The notes under the pieces were generated by a model. That model made no database searches, was not told where the DNA came from, and saw nothing but the letters and a program-made list of their open reading frames with translations. This document shows, piece after piece, positions 32,485 through 44,141 of a DNA stretch of 64,000 nt (positions are counted from its first letter, which is position 1; every line of letters starts with the position of its first letter). The position numbers and the translations under genes are program-made. The stretch comes from Luidia sarsii (Eukaryota; Echinodermata; Asteroidea; Paxillosida; Luidiidae). The stretch lies in contig OX465121.1 of assembly GCA_949987565.1 (NCBI GenBank), forward strand, positions 696,137 through 760,136, in the 5' to 3' direction.

Positions 32485-32992
32485 GGATCTGATCCGGTGT
32501 AACGATCTCAGACGGGCTCCCGTGCTGAGTTGAACCATGACGTCACTGGCTCACCTCAGCACGTTGCAGCAACGTTCTCAGCTGCTCAGCGTGCTCAGAT
32601 GAGTCAGTGAATCAAGCACCTGGGGGCGCCCTTCATGTGACTGTTGTTTATGATTATCCGCGAACGAAAACAACGTTTTGCTTTTGATTGACTGTATAAA
32701 GTCAATCGATACACCCTTATTATGGGGGAACAACTGTAGCATTTCTTCCCCAATGTAAAACTGCAAGTTCTAGGCCTAGGTACTAGGCTCCGTTCTGACC
32801 GTTCTTGGTAAATAACTACGGGTCAACGAACGTGCCTGAAAGCGCTGCATTGCCAATGGCCGTATCGACTCAGCACGGCCTTCAAAATGGACAACTACCA
32901 TACGCACTGCGCATGACGTGTTTTATCCATTTTATGGTAACGGTCTCATCTGAGCATGGGACCCGGATCAGACCGCTACACAGGATCTGATA
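32485..32992. mobile_element. Inverted-repeat element next to the 19-bp minisatellite
   Basis: Left GATCTGATCCGGTGTAACG, then CAGACGGGCTCCCGTGCTGAG, pairs imperfectly with the complement of TGAGCATGGGACCCGGATCAG and CACAGGATCTGAT at 32950-32990. The interior has TGACGTCA-like words. No target duplication seen. Confidence 0.5.
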
Positions 32993-33039
32993 CCGCGTTG
33001 AGTTCACACTTGCGAATTGCAGGATCTGAACCGGATCTG

Positions 33040-34640
33040 ATCCCGCGTTGCGGGATCTGATCCTCCGTGCGAGATCTGATCCCGCGTTGCGGGATCTGAT
33101 CCTCCGTGCGAGATCTGATCCTCATTGCGGGAACTGATCCTCATTGCGGGATCTGATCCTCCTTGTGGGATCTGATCCTCCGTGCGAGATCTGATCCTCC
33201 TTGCGGGATCTGATCCTCCTTGCGGGATCTGATCCTCCTTGCGGGATCTGATCCTCCGTGCGAGATCTGATCCTCATTGCGGGAACTGATCCTCCTTGCG
33301 GGATCTGATCGTCCTTGCGGGATCTGATCCTCCTTGTGGGATCTGATCCTCCTTGCAGGATCAGATCCTCCTTGCGGGATCTGATCCTCCTTGCGGGATC
33401 TGATCCTCCTTGCGGAATCTGATCCTCCTTTACGGTGGGATCTGATCCTCCTTGCGGGATCTGATCCTCATTGCGGGAACTGATCCTCCTTGCGGGATCT
33501 GATCGTCCTTGCGGGATCTGATCCTCCTTGCGGGATCTGATCCTCCTTGCAGGATCAGATCCTCCTTGCGGGATCTGATCCTCCTTGCGGGATCTGATCC
33601 TCCTTGCGGGATCTGATCCTCCTTGCGGGATCTGATCCTCCGTGCGAGATCTGATCCTCATTGCGGGAACTGATCCTCCTTGCGGGATCTGATCGTCCTT
33701 GCGGGATCTGATCCTCCTTGCGGGATCTGATCCTCCTTGCAGGATCAGATCCTCCTTGCGGGATCTGATCCTCCTTGCGGGATCTGATCCTCCGTGCGAG
33801 ATCTGATCCTCATTGCGGGAACTGATCCTCCTTGCGGGATCTGATCGTCCTTGCGGGATCTGATCCTCCTTGCGGGATCTGATCCTCCTTGCAGGATCAG
33901 ATCCTCCTTGCGGGATCTGATCCTCCTTGCGGGATCTGATCCTCCTTGCAGGATCAGATCCTCCTTGCGGGATCTGATCCTCCTTGCAGGATCTGATCCT
34001 CCTTGCAGGATCTGATCCTCCTTGCGGGATCTGATCCTCCTTTACGGTGGGATCTGATCCTCCTTGTGGGATCTGATCCTCCTTGCGGGATCTGATCCTC
34101 CTTGTGGGATCTGATCCTTCTTGCGGGATCTGATCCTCCTTGCGGGATCTGATCCTCCTTGTGGGATCTGATCCTCCTTGCGGGATCTGATCCTCCTTGC
34201 GGGATCTGATCCTCCTTGCAGGATCAGATCCTCCTTGCGGGATCTGATCCTCCTTGCGGGATCTGATCCTCCTTGCGGGATCTGATCCTCCTTGCAGGAT
34301 CAGATCCTCCTTGCGGGATCTGATCCTCCTTGCAGGATCAGATCCTCCTTGCGGGATCTGATCCTCCTTGCGGGATCTGATCCTCCTTGCGGGATCTGAT
34401 CCTCCTTGTGGGATCTGATCCTCCTTGTGGGATCTGATCCTCCTTGCGGGATCTGATCCTCCTTGCGGGATCTGATCCTCCTTGCGGGATCTGATCCTCC
34501 TTGTGGGATCTGATCCTCCTTGCAGGATCTGATCCTCCTTGCAGGATCTGATCCTCCTTGCAGGATCTGATCCTCCTTGCAGGATCTGATCCTCCTTGCA
34601 GGATCTGATCCTTCTTGCGGGATCTGATCCTCCTTGCAGG
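33040..34640. repeat. 19-bp minisatellite (GATCTGATCCTCCTTGCGG)
   Basis: About 84 copies with variants TTGCAGG, CGTGCGAG and CATTGCGGGAA. A marker variant GATCGTCC recurs near 33308, 33499, 33690 and 33846, so there is a higher-order repeat of about ten units. The long minus-strand open frame (507 codons) is a by-product of a stop-free 19-bp unit. Confidence 0.95.
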
Positions 34641-34649
34641 ATCAAGTGT

Positions 34650-35400
34650 TACTACATGCAGTGATAGAGATGGCGTTCCGGAAAGCTTGCGCGGCAGAGA
34701 GAACATTTGTGTCCGGATTTTCTTATGAAAGGTGAATTTCGATTTTCAATTTACTTCCTTGATCCACCACACCCACTGTTTCGAAAAAAGGCGACATTAA
34801 AAAACATTTAAATTTTTGAGTGGCCCCTATAAGGCAATTAAACAACTAATATATTATTCTTAGTCTCCATGTTTTTCACCGAGAGCTGAAATAGCAGTCA
34901 AACGATTTGTTTATCGTCATTTTAATTACCATGGCCACTTTTATCAAATTATCCTGTGCCTATTAATTGATTCGACTTTTCTCTGCTAAGATTTGCTCTC
35001 ATTTTGAGCGCCGATTGACCTTGGGGATTCGTTGCGGTCTATGATCAAATTTAACACGCCTCGATTCCGTTTTGAATCGACAACGCAAAGACTGACACCG
35101 CAAGTTCTGCATTCACCACATGAATAGGAGTGAACACGTTTTGTCGTTCGCAAAGTGTAAACCTTCCTTACTGAGCCATTGCATATAATGGGCAGTGCAC
35201 GAATAAATACCGGTACTAGGTCAAAGATGTCTGTTACAAAGACATTCAATGCACAACTGGAGCGCATGTCAATGCAATTTGCTGACGCTTGGGGTCACCC
35301 AGAGAGATTTCCGGCCATGTTGGACCCAGGAATAAACACATTTTTTGAGTCTAATAAATAAACTGATTTCTAACTTATTAAACAAAACAATTTGAAAAAG
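34650..35400. other. Intergenic, nothing recognised
   Basis: AT-rich sequence with short open frames only. Confidence 0.4.
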
Positions 35401-35404
35401 AAAA

Positions 35405-35550
35405 TGGCAAAGACAAAGTTAGACAGGGCCGGGAATTGAACCCGAGACTTCTGGTTTTGTATACCATTGGTCTTACCATCTGTGATATCCAGCCCTTAGA
35501 TTTTTGCCTTTCCAAAAAGTCAACTATTTTTTCGCTGGGGTAAATCTGTT
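35405..35550 (-). repeat. tRNA-derived SINE copy, degraded
   Basis: GGGAATTGAACCCGAGACTTC and CTGTGATATCCAGCCCTTAGA match the family, with drift in the A box. Confidence 0.65.
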
Positions 35551-38480
35551 TTCAAGAAAGCGTGCAGTGACTTTCTGAAAACAAGATTGTACGCGTACAA
35601 TGTAACACTTACCAGACAAGAGTAATGGACAAGGTAGTCCTCTCATGACGTCACCAAAAACGGCTTATACGGACGCGTGCCTGCATCCTCTTTCAAACGT
35701 TTTGTACCCATCCCTCTTTCCCACTGTTTGAAATTCGAAAAATGAATGTATTTTACTGACTCAACATTAGGCTTTTTATTTTAAATAATAAAAAAAAAGC
35801 CAAAAATGCTTTCTAGTTGACCTTGAATTCCAATTAAGTTTGCATTATATTTGCCTGCAAAATGTGCACCATATTAACTATATTCCTCGTAATTGTAGTA
35901 ATATTATTTTAACATGCCAAGCATCCACATTTTTTTAAAATAAGAATCCAAAATTAAGTCCACAATAGCACCCAGTCATCCCTAGCGGCTGCAATATAAA
36001 GGGCAAAGGTCAAAGCATTACATCACCGACCAAATGTTCGACCATTCTAACACAAACCTGGTTACTTCTGTATTACGTAACATTTTACGTTGCATTAAAA
36101 ATGCATGGAGTCAAATGATATAGGATCAACTGGGTAGAGGCATGGTCGTACATTTGCTGAATAAACAGTCAGGATTGATTTCGGAGGGCTCGCTCTCTAT
36201 TCTGGGCTGCGCTTTCTATTTCGTGCCAGAGAATAATGAAACAGAGAAGAAGACAATTCCTTGACCTCTGAGAATTGTGACCTTCTGGCTTGGGTTGGTG
36301 AACCCTTTGCCTGACCTCTGCATTCAAATCCAAACAAGATCTTTCACCTCCGCGCAGCAAAGCCGTTAATTTTGTAAAAAATCTTCCTCAAAAAGTGGGT
36401 ACACGTGGTAGTTGCCAAGGAGATCGCTGGTCCTATAGATCGTTTGCACCAGCAGCCATCTGTGGGGTCCTTCTAGTGTTATTAAAATTCAGTGACAATG
36501 CAGGTACAAAGAGTGCACTCTTGCCTATCCAAGAGGAACTAAGACTAGGCCCCAAAGATGGTCACCGGTGCAACCGATCTATTCACAAAATGTGACAGGG
36601 AATAAGCCAATTCTGCAGGTAAATCAACCCAAAATCGTGAGATCCCCCCAACAAATCAGGGCACAAGGACATGAACTTATCGGGGTACCTTTGTTTACGT
36701 CTCGCGATGATGTTTGTAAACTGCAAACCTTGGGGGACAGACAATTTTACGAGCGCACGGGTCGCGTGTGTGTGTGCAACACGCCAGCGTAAATTACGCT
36801 GTTGCATGTTGTGTGCTGGTTATGACTTGTTTGGATGCTTGGGCATCCATCAAATAAGACCATTGTGCAACCTTGGATGAACTCACGAATAGGGCTGAGC
36901 TACCTATAATTATACCTTGTACAACGGTATAACGTGCAGTTAAAGATATCTTTATTTTCAGTTACTATTTATCTTCGTGATAGATGTATACATTGATAAA
37001 TATCAATTCTTGTATCATCATTGGCTTATTGACCATTTCATTCTCAGTTTGGTATCTATAGCCAGTCTGTGTAGAATTTTACTCTGAGATGAAATCCAAT
37101 TGATTGATTGAATCCAGTGACCTCTTCCAGTTGCTCTTTTACTGAAGTTGATGTTGTTGCCAACAGGTCACTCAATTTGATTGATATTTTCTAGTTTATT
37201 TATACAGAGAAAGGTCCTGCTAGGATCAAAACGTCAGGCCCTCTAACTTTTGAGATTTATGTATTGCAGGTCATTTTAGTCAATGAGCAATTTGCAAGAG
37301 TTTTTGCTGTAACTCAATGTATCTTTATGTGTATATTGACATATACGTTGTGTATAATTATTGTCCCTGGAATAACTTTGTGTCTGAGTTCATCTCGGGT
37401 CAAACCTTACCGTCCAATTACTGTGTACAGAAACAGCACACAGACCTCGTAGTGCACGGGGTTTATGGAATTATTCTTCAGAAGCCGACGACTTCCCTTC
37501 GAAACTGCACTGAAAGGGGGACGACAAGGGAAGGGATTACGAGGAAAAGTCTGAACTGCTGCAGGTGGCTTTAGCAAATCACAGCAGAGAGTAGAGACGC
37601 TGGAAAATGTTTAGCTATTATGAAGCAAATCTCACCACTTTGTGAATGGGCTTTTCCAAATTAAAATGCCATATCACTATACGTGTCAATGTCCCTGCAA
37701 TCAATTCGGAGGCAATTAGCAGTGCCTCGCTACTATACAGACTGTTTGATATCGACGTTGCTCGGATTGGCATGGGATATTTGTTTTCGCTCTTCCTGAA
37801 CACACCGATTCTTAGAAGACTGAATTCCCTTTCGGAAGGGAATTAAGTTTAACAGAGGGAGTGATGACTGAGGGAAAAGTACACTCGGATCGGGGGTCAC
37901 GCAGTCGGTGGACAGCTCCCGTCACAGTGAGACCCAACACACCACCAATGTTTTCAGGCTAGATGAGAAGGGTTTGTGGAATTCATTTGACACAATGGCA
38001 CGGGCAAGCCGCTCTGTGAATGCATAGGCAAGATCTGCAAGCCACAGCCACGCAGCTGGCTGAGTCTTGCTAAATTGTCTATACTAAATTGTCTTGCAAC
38101 GGCTGCGAATTGTACGCGAGTGCATACGGCAGGCAGGTAGTGGCTACGGCTCACACTCGTGAGCCTGTGTGGTGTCGCCGGACTAGAAGTAACCAGTTGA
38201 CTGGGGCAAGATCTTCAGGTCACACCGATGACTAAAAAATAAAAATTTGCGTTCGTCTATAACAGGCTTTTAAGAGATATGCACCCATTACTTTCGTGCT
38301 ACTCTCATTGTTGTAATGATTTTTTTTACTTTTATTTCAGAAGCTTAGACGAACCCGTTCGGGTTTCGGTTTACACAGTATGTTTACAAATGTTTGTTGT
38401 TTAATTGGAAGTTGTATTTTCATGTCGAATGAAACGGTATCATTATTATTAAAACCATATTGTATTTTGATGTCTAAATG
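35551..38480. other. Intergenic, nothing recognised except a GGTCCTGCTAGG repeat at 37206
   Basis: Open frames are below 90 codons with no motif. The copy at 37206-37260 has the flanking word TATGTATTGCAGGTCATTTT shared with other copies. Confidence 0.4.
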
Positions 38481-38499
38481 TCAAATGTCAAACAAACCA

Positions 38500-38765
38500 A
38501 GGGAAAACTGACTGGGAACTATTGAACAAATTGAAAACTTGGACTAGACAGGGACTTGAATCTAAGACCTCTGGATTAACGCACCAGCGCTCTTCACATG
38601 TGACCTGTCCAGCCCTTAGATGGTGGCCTTCCCTAATAGTCACTATAGTCTTTGCCGTTGTGGGGGCGCCAGTCAGAAGCAATTCAACCATTAACTGCCG
38701 CAGGCCATATATCTCCAGGGATTAGACCCTTTTTCATTCAGATGCCACCAATTGTTGTAAACCTG
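38500..38765 (-). repeat. tRNA-derived SINE composite, long copy
   Basis: Includes the tRNA-like head (GACTTGAATCTAAGACCTC), then GATGGTGGCCTTCCCTAATAG, GGGGCGCCAGTCAGAAGC and TATATCTCCAGGGAT. This is the full body shared with 9123-9420, 19190-19400 and 59065-59345. Confidence 0.72.
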
Positions 38766-38929
38766 GCTATGTTCCTCTATTTTTATTGTAAGGTGCATTT
38801 GTCGTTTTATATGAAAAAATATATATAAATTAAAAAAGTTGTATTGATATGATGGGGAAAAAAACAAATTGTCAAAAAATATTTGAGAGCGAACATTTTT
38901 AATGAACGACATTGCTGCGTGGGCAGTTC

Positions 38930-39480
38930 GTTCCTTCGGGGCCGTATGGACCATGGCAATACAGCACAGCACGTGATCCCTGAGCCCAATTAGCACAGCA
39001 CCAACTCCAGCAATCACATCCAAGCAACAATTCAAGAAAGCACATTCGGGTGGAAATGTAATCCTCATTCCTGGTATTCACAGCGCAACAACGCCGTTCA
39101 AATCCATCGCCCGAGGGAAGACCGACCACGCACACTTCTAACGCAATGCCTCCTGATGCAATATGTCGCGTTCTATTCCTCTGGTATTTTTTTTTTTCAC
39201 TTTCCCCCGTTTTTTGTTGTTGTTGTAAGCCAGGTGCAATTTGTCATTCGGCGCGGCCTGGTCTGAAACGCCTATCACCGATCGCTTGCCTCGTTAAACT
39301 CCGTGCGTGACTTGGGATTCTGCCTAACGGTAAGTTCAATCCAAGTGCGCGGAGAGCCAGACGGTAATGTTCAGTGAGTGTTTGTGCCGTGGAGCGCAGT
39401 GGACCGCATGGTAGTCGTGCTTCGGGTCGGAGAAATCCCCTGTCATCGCATCGCATCGACAAAAGTATGGCAACTTATTT
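38930..39480 (+). promoter_or_regulatory. CpG-richer region, candidate 5' non-coding exon of gene 2
   Basis: More CpG-rich than its surroundings, and contains a consensus splice donor CTAACG|GTAAGT at 39329/39330. Gene 2 requires an upstream non-coding exon to join acceptor 43751-43753. Speculative; no transcript evidence. Confidence 0.25.
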
Positions 39481-40019
39481 TTATTGCACAATTATCAATG
39501 TTATCATCTAAGACTACATAATTTGTTCGTTTCAGAATTCATTTTGTGTGGCCATTTCAAACATAATTCCTTAAACTCAAAATGTAGAGCGGCTGACGTT
39601 TTGATCGTAGCAGGACCTTTCTCAAAGGCGTAAATTCAGCCTTTCGAATTCGAGCTTTGGCCAATTCCCCCACTGTACCAATAGAAAGGCACAGGTTTTT
39701 AACTTAAGGAATACAGCTTTAAGCAAATAGCTTTTCGCAAAACCTTTTTTTTTTGGCAACCTCGGTAAGGGTTATGGCAATTCGGGTTTTCTCTCTGTAA
39801 TCGTGCTTTTCAGACATACTCTGTAGTCGAGCACTGCAGTCTAAAGCTTGCGTTTCGATACAATCGCTTTAGATTTCGTGTCCAAAAACCCGAGTCGACC
39901 CGAGGCCGACGTTCCCCGAAAGGCTCTCAGTGATTGTTCTCTGAAGATCCTTGCCAATGATGTCATTGTGTTTTCATCTTACTTAAGGCAAAGTATTCTT
40001 GAAAAATGATAAGAGAATA

Positions 40020-40440
40020 ATACTAATAATAATAATAGTATTTTGTAGAGCGCCAATCCATCTAGATCATGGCGCTAGCAAAACAAGATAATTAGAAGCA
40101 CAGACATATCAAAGGGAAACAGGATACAAGTAGGTTTTCATGTGCTATTTAAAGGATGAAATGGTGTCCAGCGATCTGATGTCGGTGGGTATAGTGTTCC
40201 AAACTTTCGGGCCAGCAATTGTGAAGGCTTTGTCTGTGAAAGTGTTAGCATCACAGCAGGAACGAAGGCCGGGTCGGCCAGATAGGTTGAGCTGAATGGG
40301 GTTCTCAAGGTACCGAGGTGCTGTTTGGTGGAGACATTTGAAGATGAGGAGAGCAATTTTGAAGTCAATTATTTGCCGAACGTGAAGCCAGTGAAGTTGT
40401 GTGAGCAATGCATTGGGGATGTGGATACACGCCTTTCAGC
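40020..40440 (-). pseudogene. Second L2-like LINE fragment (RT C-terminus and 3' tail)
   Basis: Minus strand reads LHWLHVRQIIDFKIALLIF, PRYLENPIQL, FTIAGPKVWNTIP and ISSFK, then GGCGCTCTACAAAATA and a TTA microsatellite. Same layout as 21525-22258 with a different sequence. Open for 87 codons but truncated at both ends. Confidence 0.75.
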
Positions 40441-41780
40441 AGAAAAGAAAAGGCGGGCAAAACGGTTTTGCAGTCGTTTGGAGTTTGAGTTTATCTAGGT
40501 AATGCTTCGCCGCCGACATGTCACGCATATCGGGTGAACTGATCGTGAGTGCCTTTAACTATTGGCTGTCGGCACCTTACTCATGATCAAATGGTGTCAT
40601 TTGAGAAAGAATTCTACAGGTCTGGATAACATGAAGCAAATGAGTCATATTTGTTGTGCTATTGCGTCTTCTACAAAACTCGGGAAACGAAAATGTCCAC
40701 GAAATCTTTTTAATGAATGAAAACAAACAGAATTCGGTGTCCATTGCATCTTGTTGATTGTACCAGCGCTCTCCAGCCTGAACTATTCAGCCCTCAGGTG
40801 ACTGTGTGTGAGAAGGAGAGAGGTTCGCAAGTAGCCAACTAGTTTGGCTGGGTTGTGCAGCCAGTCAGAAGTAATTTGTCTTTTGTGAACTATATCTCAC
40901 CCCGGCTCGAGGCCTCGATTTGCAATCCGTTTATGTCTGCTCTGATGGCACTCCCTTCTCTCGCGAGAAGTTCAAGTGCGTCAATTCGCCGTCGCCTTGT
41001 GCGAAACGAACGTCCAATTGCATAGACAGCTATCAGCTCTGTATACGCAAGTGGTGGTTAACAATCCACACAAACATCGTTAATCGCAAACTGCAAGCAA
41101 AGGTAGAGGTGATGGGTTTTTGTCTGCTATAGATCAAAGCCGAGTCTTTCAAGCAAATTGCAGCTACCACTCAAACCTCGGTTGGCCTGTAGGATCTATC
41201 TAATATGCAGATTCGCCCAACACGAGACTATAAACCACTCAAGGTTAAGGGCTATAGCAGGGATGGGAAGGCTGGAGATAACAATTGACATTCCTCTTAT
41301 AAAGGATCAGATCTGAAGCAGGTGGGAACATGAACAAGAAAGCAGCGGCATAACTACGGGGGGCGCCCCACTGGGATTTTTTCTATAAAAAAAACAAAAG
41401 AAAATCAAAACCACACAATTCCAAAGATAAATTAAGAACCCCATATTACCCCAATTCATTTTTTTTACGCATATGCAGCCATGCGGCCGCTGTGCAGTAT
41501 TTTTGTACATGTACATGTACAATTGTTTTGTGAAGAGTTGGTCGACAAATGCCTTAAATTTCTGACACAAAACATAATTATTTGCATTTTTAACTCATGT
41601 AAAACAAATTGATAAAATAATCACGGTTTTGCAAAAATCAAAACCGAAAACCATCTCCAAGGCAAAATTGAAAAAAATGCAAAAAACGAAAAACCGCCCA
41701 AACTACAGTCCGCCCCCCACGAAAGTTGGCAGTCCCCCAACGCCCCCCCCCCCATGAAAAAAATCCTGGCTACGCCGCTG
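40441..41780. other. Intergenic with a SINE remnant
   Basis: 40750-40905 has SINE-family words (CCAGCGCTCTCCAGCC, CAGTCAGAAGTAATT). 41505-41521 is an ACATGTAC run. No gene recognised. Confidence 0.45.
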
Positions 41781-41793
41781 CAAGAGAGGGAAT

Positions 41794-42046
<253 letters not shown>

Positions 42047-42101
42047 GAACGAGGGAAGAAGCTGTTCTGATACTTCTTTGTTCTACAACGTGGGAGAGAC
42101 A

Positions 42102-42301
42102 NNNNNNNNNNNNNNNNNNNNNNNNNNNNNNNNNNNNNNNNNNNNNNNNNNNNNNNNNNNNNNNNNNNNNNNNNNNNNNNNNNNNNNNNNNNNNNNNNNN
42201 NNNNNNNNNNNNNNNNNNNNNNNNNNNNNNNNNNNNNNNNNNNNNNNNNNNNNNNNNNNNNNNNNNNNNNNNNNNNNNNNNNNNNNNNNNNNNNNNNNNN
42301 N
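42102..42301. other. Assembly gap, 200 N
   Basis: Exactly 200 N, a placeholder size. The 17 bases before the gap (42085-42101) and after it (42302-42318) are identical, ACAACGTGGGAGAGACA, so the contig ends probably overlap. Confidence 0.95.
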
Positions 42302-42319
42302 ACAACGTGGGAGAGACAG

Positions 42320-43040
42320 AGTGTACGGGTGAGAGGAGGCAAACAGCCTGGTTCCTCGACTTTAAAACTGGAGGGAGCAACTCGACCAGACCAGAGGACC
42401 CCCTTCCATGGAGGTATCTGTACGATGGGCCAGGGGTTGCAGTGAACTCCTAAGGTCCTTGGTAACTAGGTTCAAGGTCACGTGTAGGCCTATGGTGGCC
42501 GACATTCTAGCCAGGCTGACATTCAGGCAATCACCCCGTGATTTGCGTAAATCTCGAATGTCAAACTTAAATGGAAATCCCTGGCTCTGATACAAAAAGG
42601 ACGACAGCATTGCTATACAGACTGACCGTCCATGAAAGGTTTTGGTCAAGGTCATTTTCCCGATACACTTCTATTATTTTCTCTCAAATATGTTTGGAGT
42701 TTCTGAATAATCGAAACGACTCACATGAAACTTGTTCTTATTGTCCATGCATATTTTGAACATGTTTATAGTCATAAAGCTGGTTAGGCAAGTATTGAGC
42801 AATTTATTTTGCATTGTACCTTTCTAAATAAGACTGGAAGGTTTGCATGGTGGAAGTAATGAGTGGAAGGTTGGCGGTTACATCATGTAACTCATCTGTA
42901 TTGAGGAGTGTGTGAGTGTATAGCTCTTTTCAGACCTAATCACTCATTCTCGAAGGAGATGTGCTACACTTTCCATTAGGTACTTTTCTAAAATTTCGAT
43001 TCAATGGGGTTTGCCTATATCGACGTATGAATGTAGCAGA
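42320..43040. other. Intergenic, nothing recognised
   Basis: Unique sequence, short open frames only. Confidence 0.4.
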
Positions 43041-43059
43041 TCATGATCAGCTTTCTATA

Positions 43060-43195
43060 GGCTGAAGTCACGGGTTCGAATCCCGCCCGAGCCGCCTGTA
43101 GTTTTTGTTCAGGACACTATCGGGTAAAGTAACCCGATAGTCTTCTGAACAAAACTACAGGCGGCTCGGGCGGGATTCGAACCCGTGACTTCTGC
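43060..43195. repeat. Perfect-arm hairpin built from a tRNA T-arm sequence
   Basis: The arm at about 43064-43110 (AAGTCACGGGTTCGAATCCC and on through GAGCCGCCTGTAGTTTT) is the complement of about 43145-43190. It includes the Pol III B-box GGTTCGAATCC in both arms and a nested hairpin ACTATCGGGT in the loop. Confidence 0.8.
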
Positions 43196-43295
43196 CTAGA
43201 AAGCAGATGCCATAAAAAATATAACACATCGTGTGGTCTATACCGTGAGTTAAAGTACATGTACACGGTGCCTCTGAAAGCTTGTGTAGGCCTAA

Positions 43296-43428
43296 GACCC
43301 TGTCCGAATATAATTGGCTGCGGCTAGAAGTAGTACGCAGCCCTATGGGAACTGGCTGCAGCCGCTTGTTGACGACTTCCATAGACTCCTGCGTAATTTC
43401 AAGCCGTAGCCAACGAATTCGGACGCAG
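43296..43428. mobile_element. Harbinger-like fold-back MITE, diverged
   Basis: Ends GACCCTGTCCGAAT and ATTCGGACGCAGC after a TAA. The interior GGCTGCGGCTAGAAGT pairs with ATTTCAAGCCGTAGCC. Confidence 0.5.
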
Positions 43429-43753
43429 CATTGAGGTTGAGGAACATAACAGTTGGGTCTTTGCTGTATTGATTCACCAAACATACAAAACAACACTGAC
43501 CTACATGTACATCGGAATGTACATGTACATCCCATGGGACAAGGTACTACAGTGTACGTGTATTTGGGCTACTGTACTGTACTATACCGCCATCATTATA
43601 CACTGGTTGTGATTCCTGTGCCCTGACGTGCATCATATCAGTGCTGTTACAACCCTGATAAGGACTACTGTGTCCTCAATTTTTTCCTCTCCAGATAGGA
43701 AATGTTTCATTTAAAGCTTGGTAAATAACTAGAGCCGCATTATTGGTTTGCAG

Positions 43754-44141
43754 GCGTGTGTGAGTCCTAAGACTCGTCCATGATGGGACGCGGATTCTTC
43801 CACCGACCGGTGGCCTTCGGGTTCTGCTACGTGCTGCTCCTCGTCTTCCAAGTCAGCGTGGCCATCTACATCGCTGGTGTCCTGACCACGCTGGAGAGGC
43901 GGTTCCGCATCAAGACCTCGCTGGCCGGACTCCTGCTGTCCACCAGCGACATCGCAAGCCTGCCGTCTATCCTGGCCGTCACCTACGCCAGCAAGAGCTG
44001 GCACCGCCCCCGCATTGTGGGCGTGGCCGCTCTGCTGACCGGCCTGGGGGCGTTTTTCAGCGGCCTGCCGCATTTCCTCTACCCTGCGTACAGGAACACT
44101 CCCCTACAGCCCACAGCCAACCAGACTGCATTCGATACCAG
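43754..44141 (+). CDS. SLCO-like: Gene 2 exon 1: 5' UTR end, start, TM1-TM3
   Basis: 26 nt of UTR after acceptor TTTGCAG, then ATGATG at 43780. It encodes MMGRGFFHRPVAFG, TM1, AGVLTTLERRFRI, TM2 and HRPRIVGVAALLTGLG (TM3). It corresponds to gene 1 exons 1 and 2 fused, so gene 1's first intron is absent here. Phase 2 donor GTAATT. Confidence 0.92.

Noticed and set aside
33122..34645. 507-codon minus-strand open frame with RRIRSRKEDQIPQGGSDPA-type repeats
   Set aside because: A 19-bp tandem unit without stops stays open in all three frames. No unique coding sequence at either end and no splice context.
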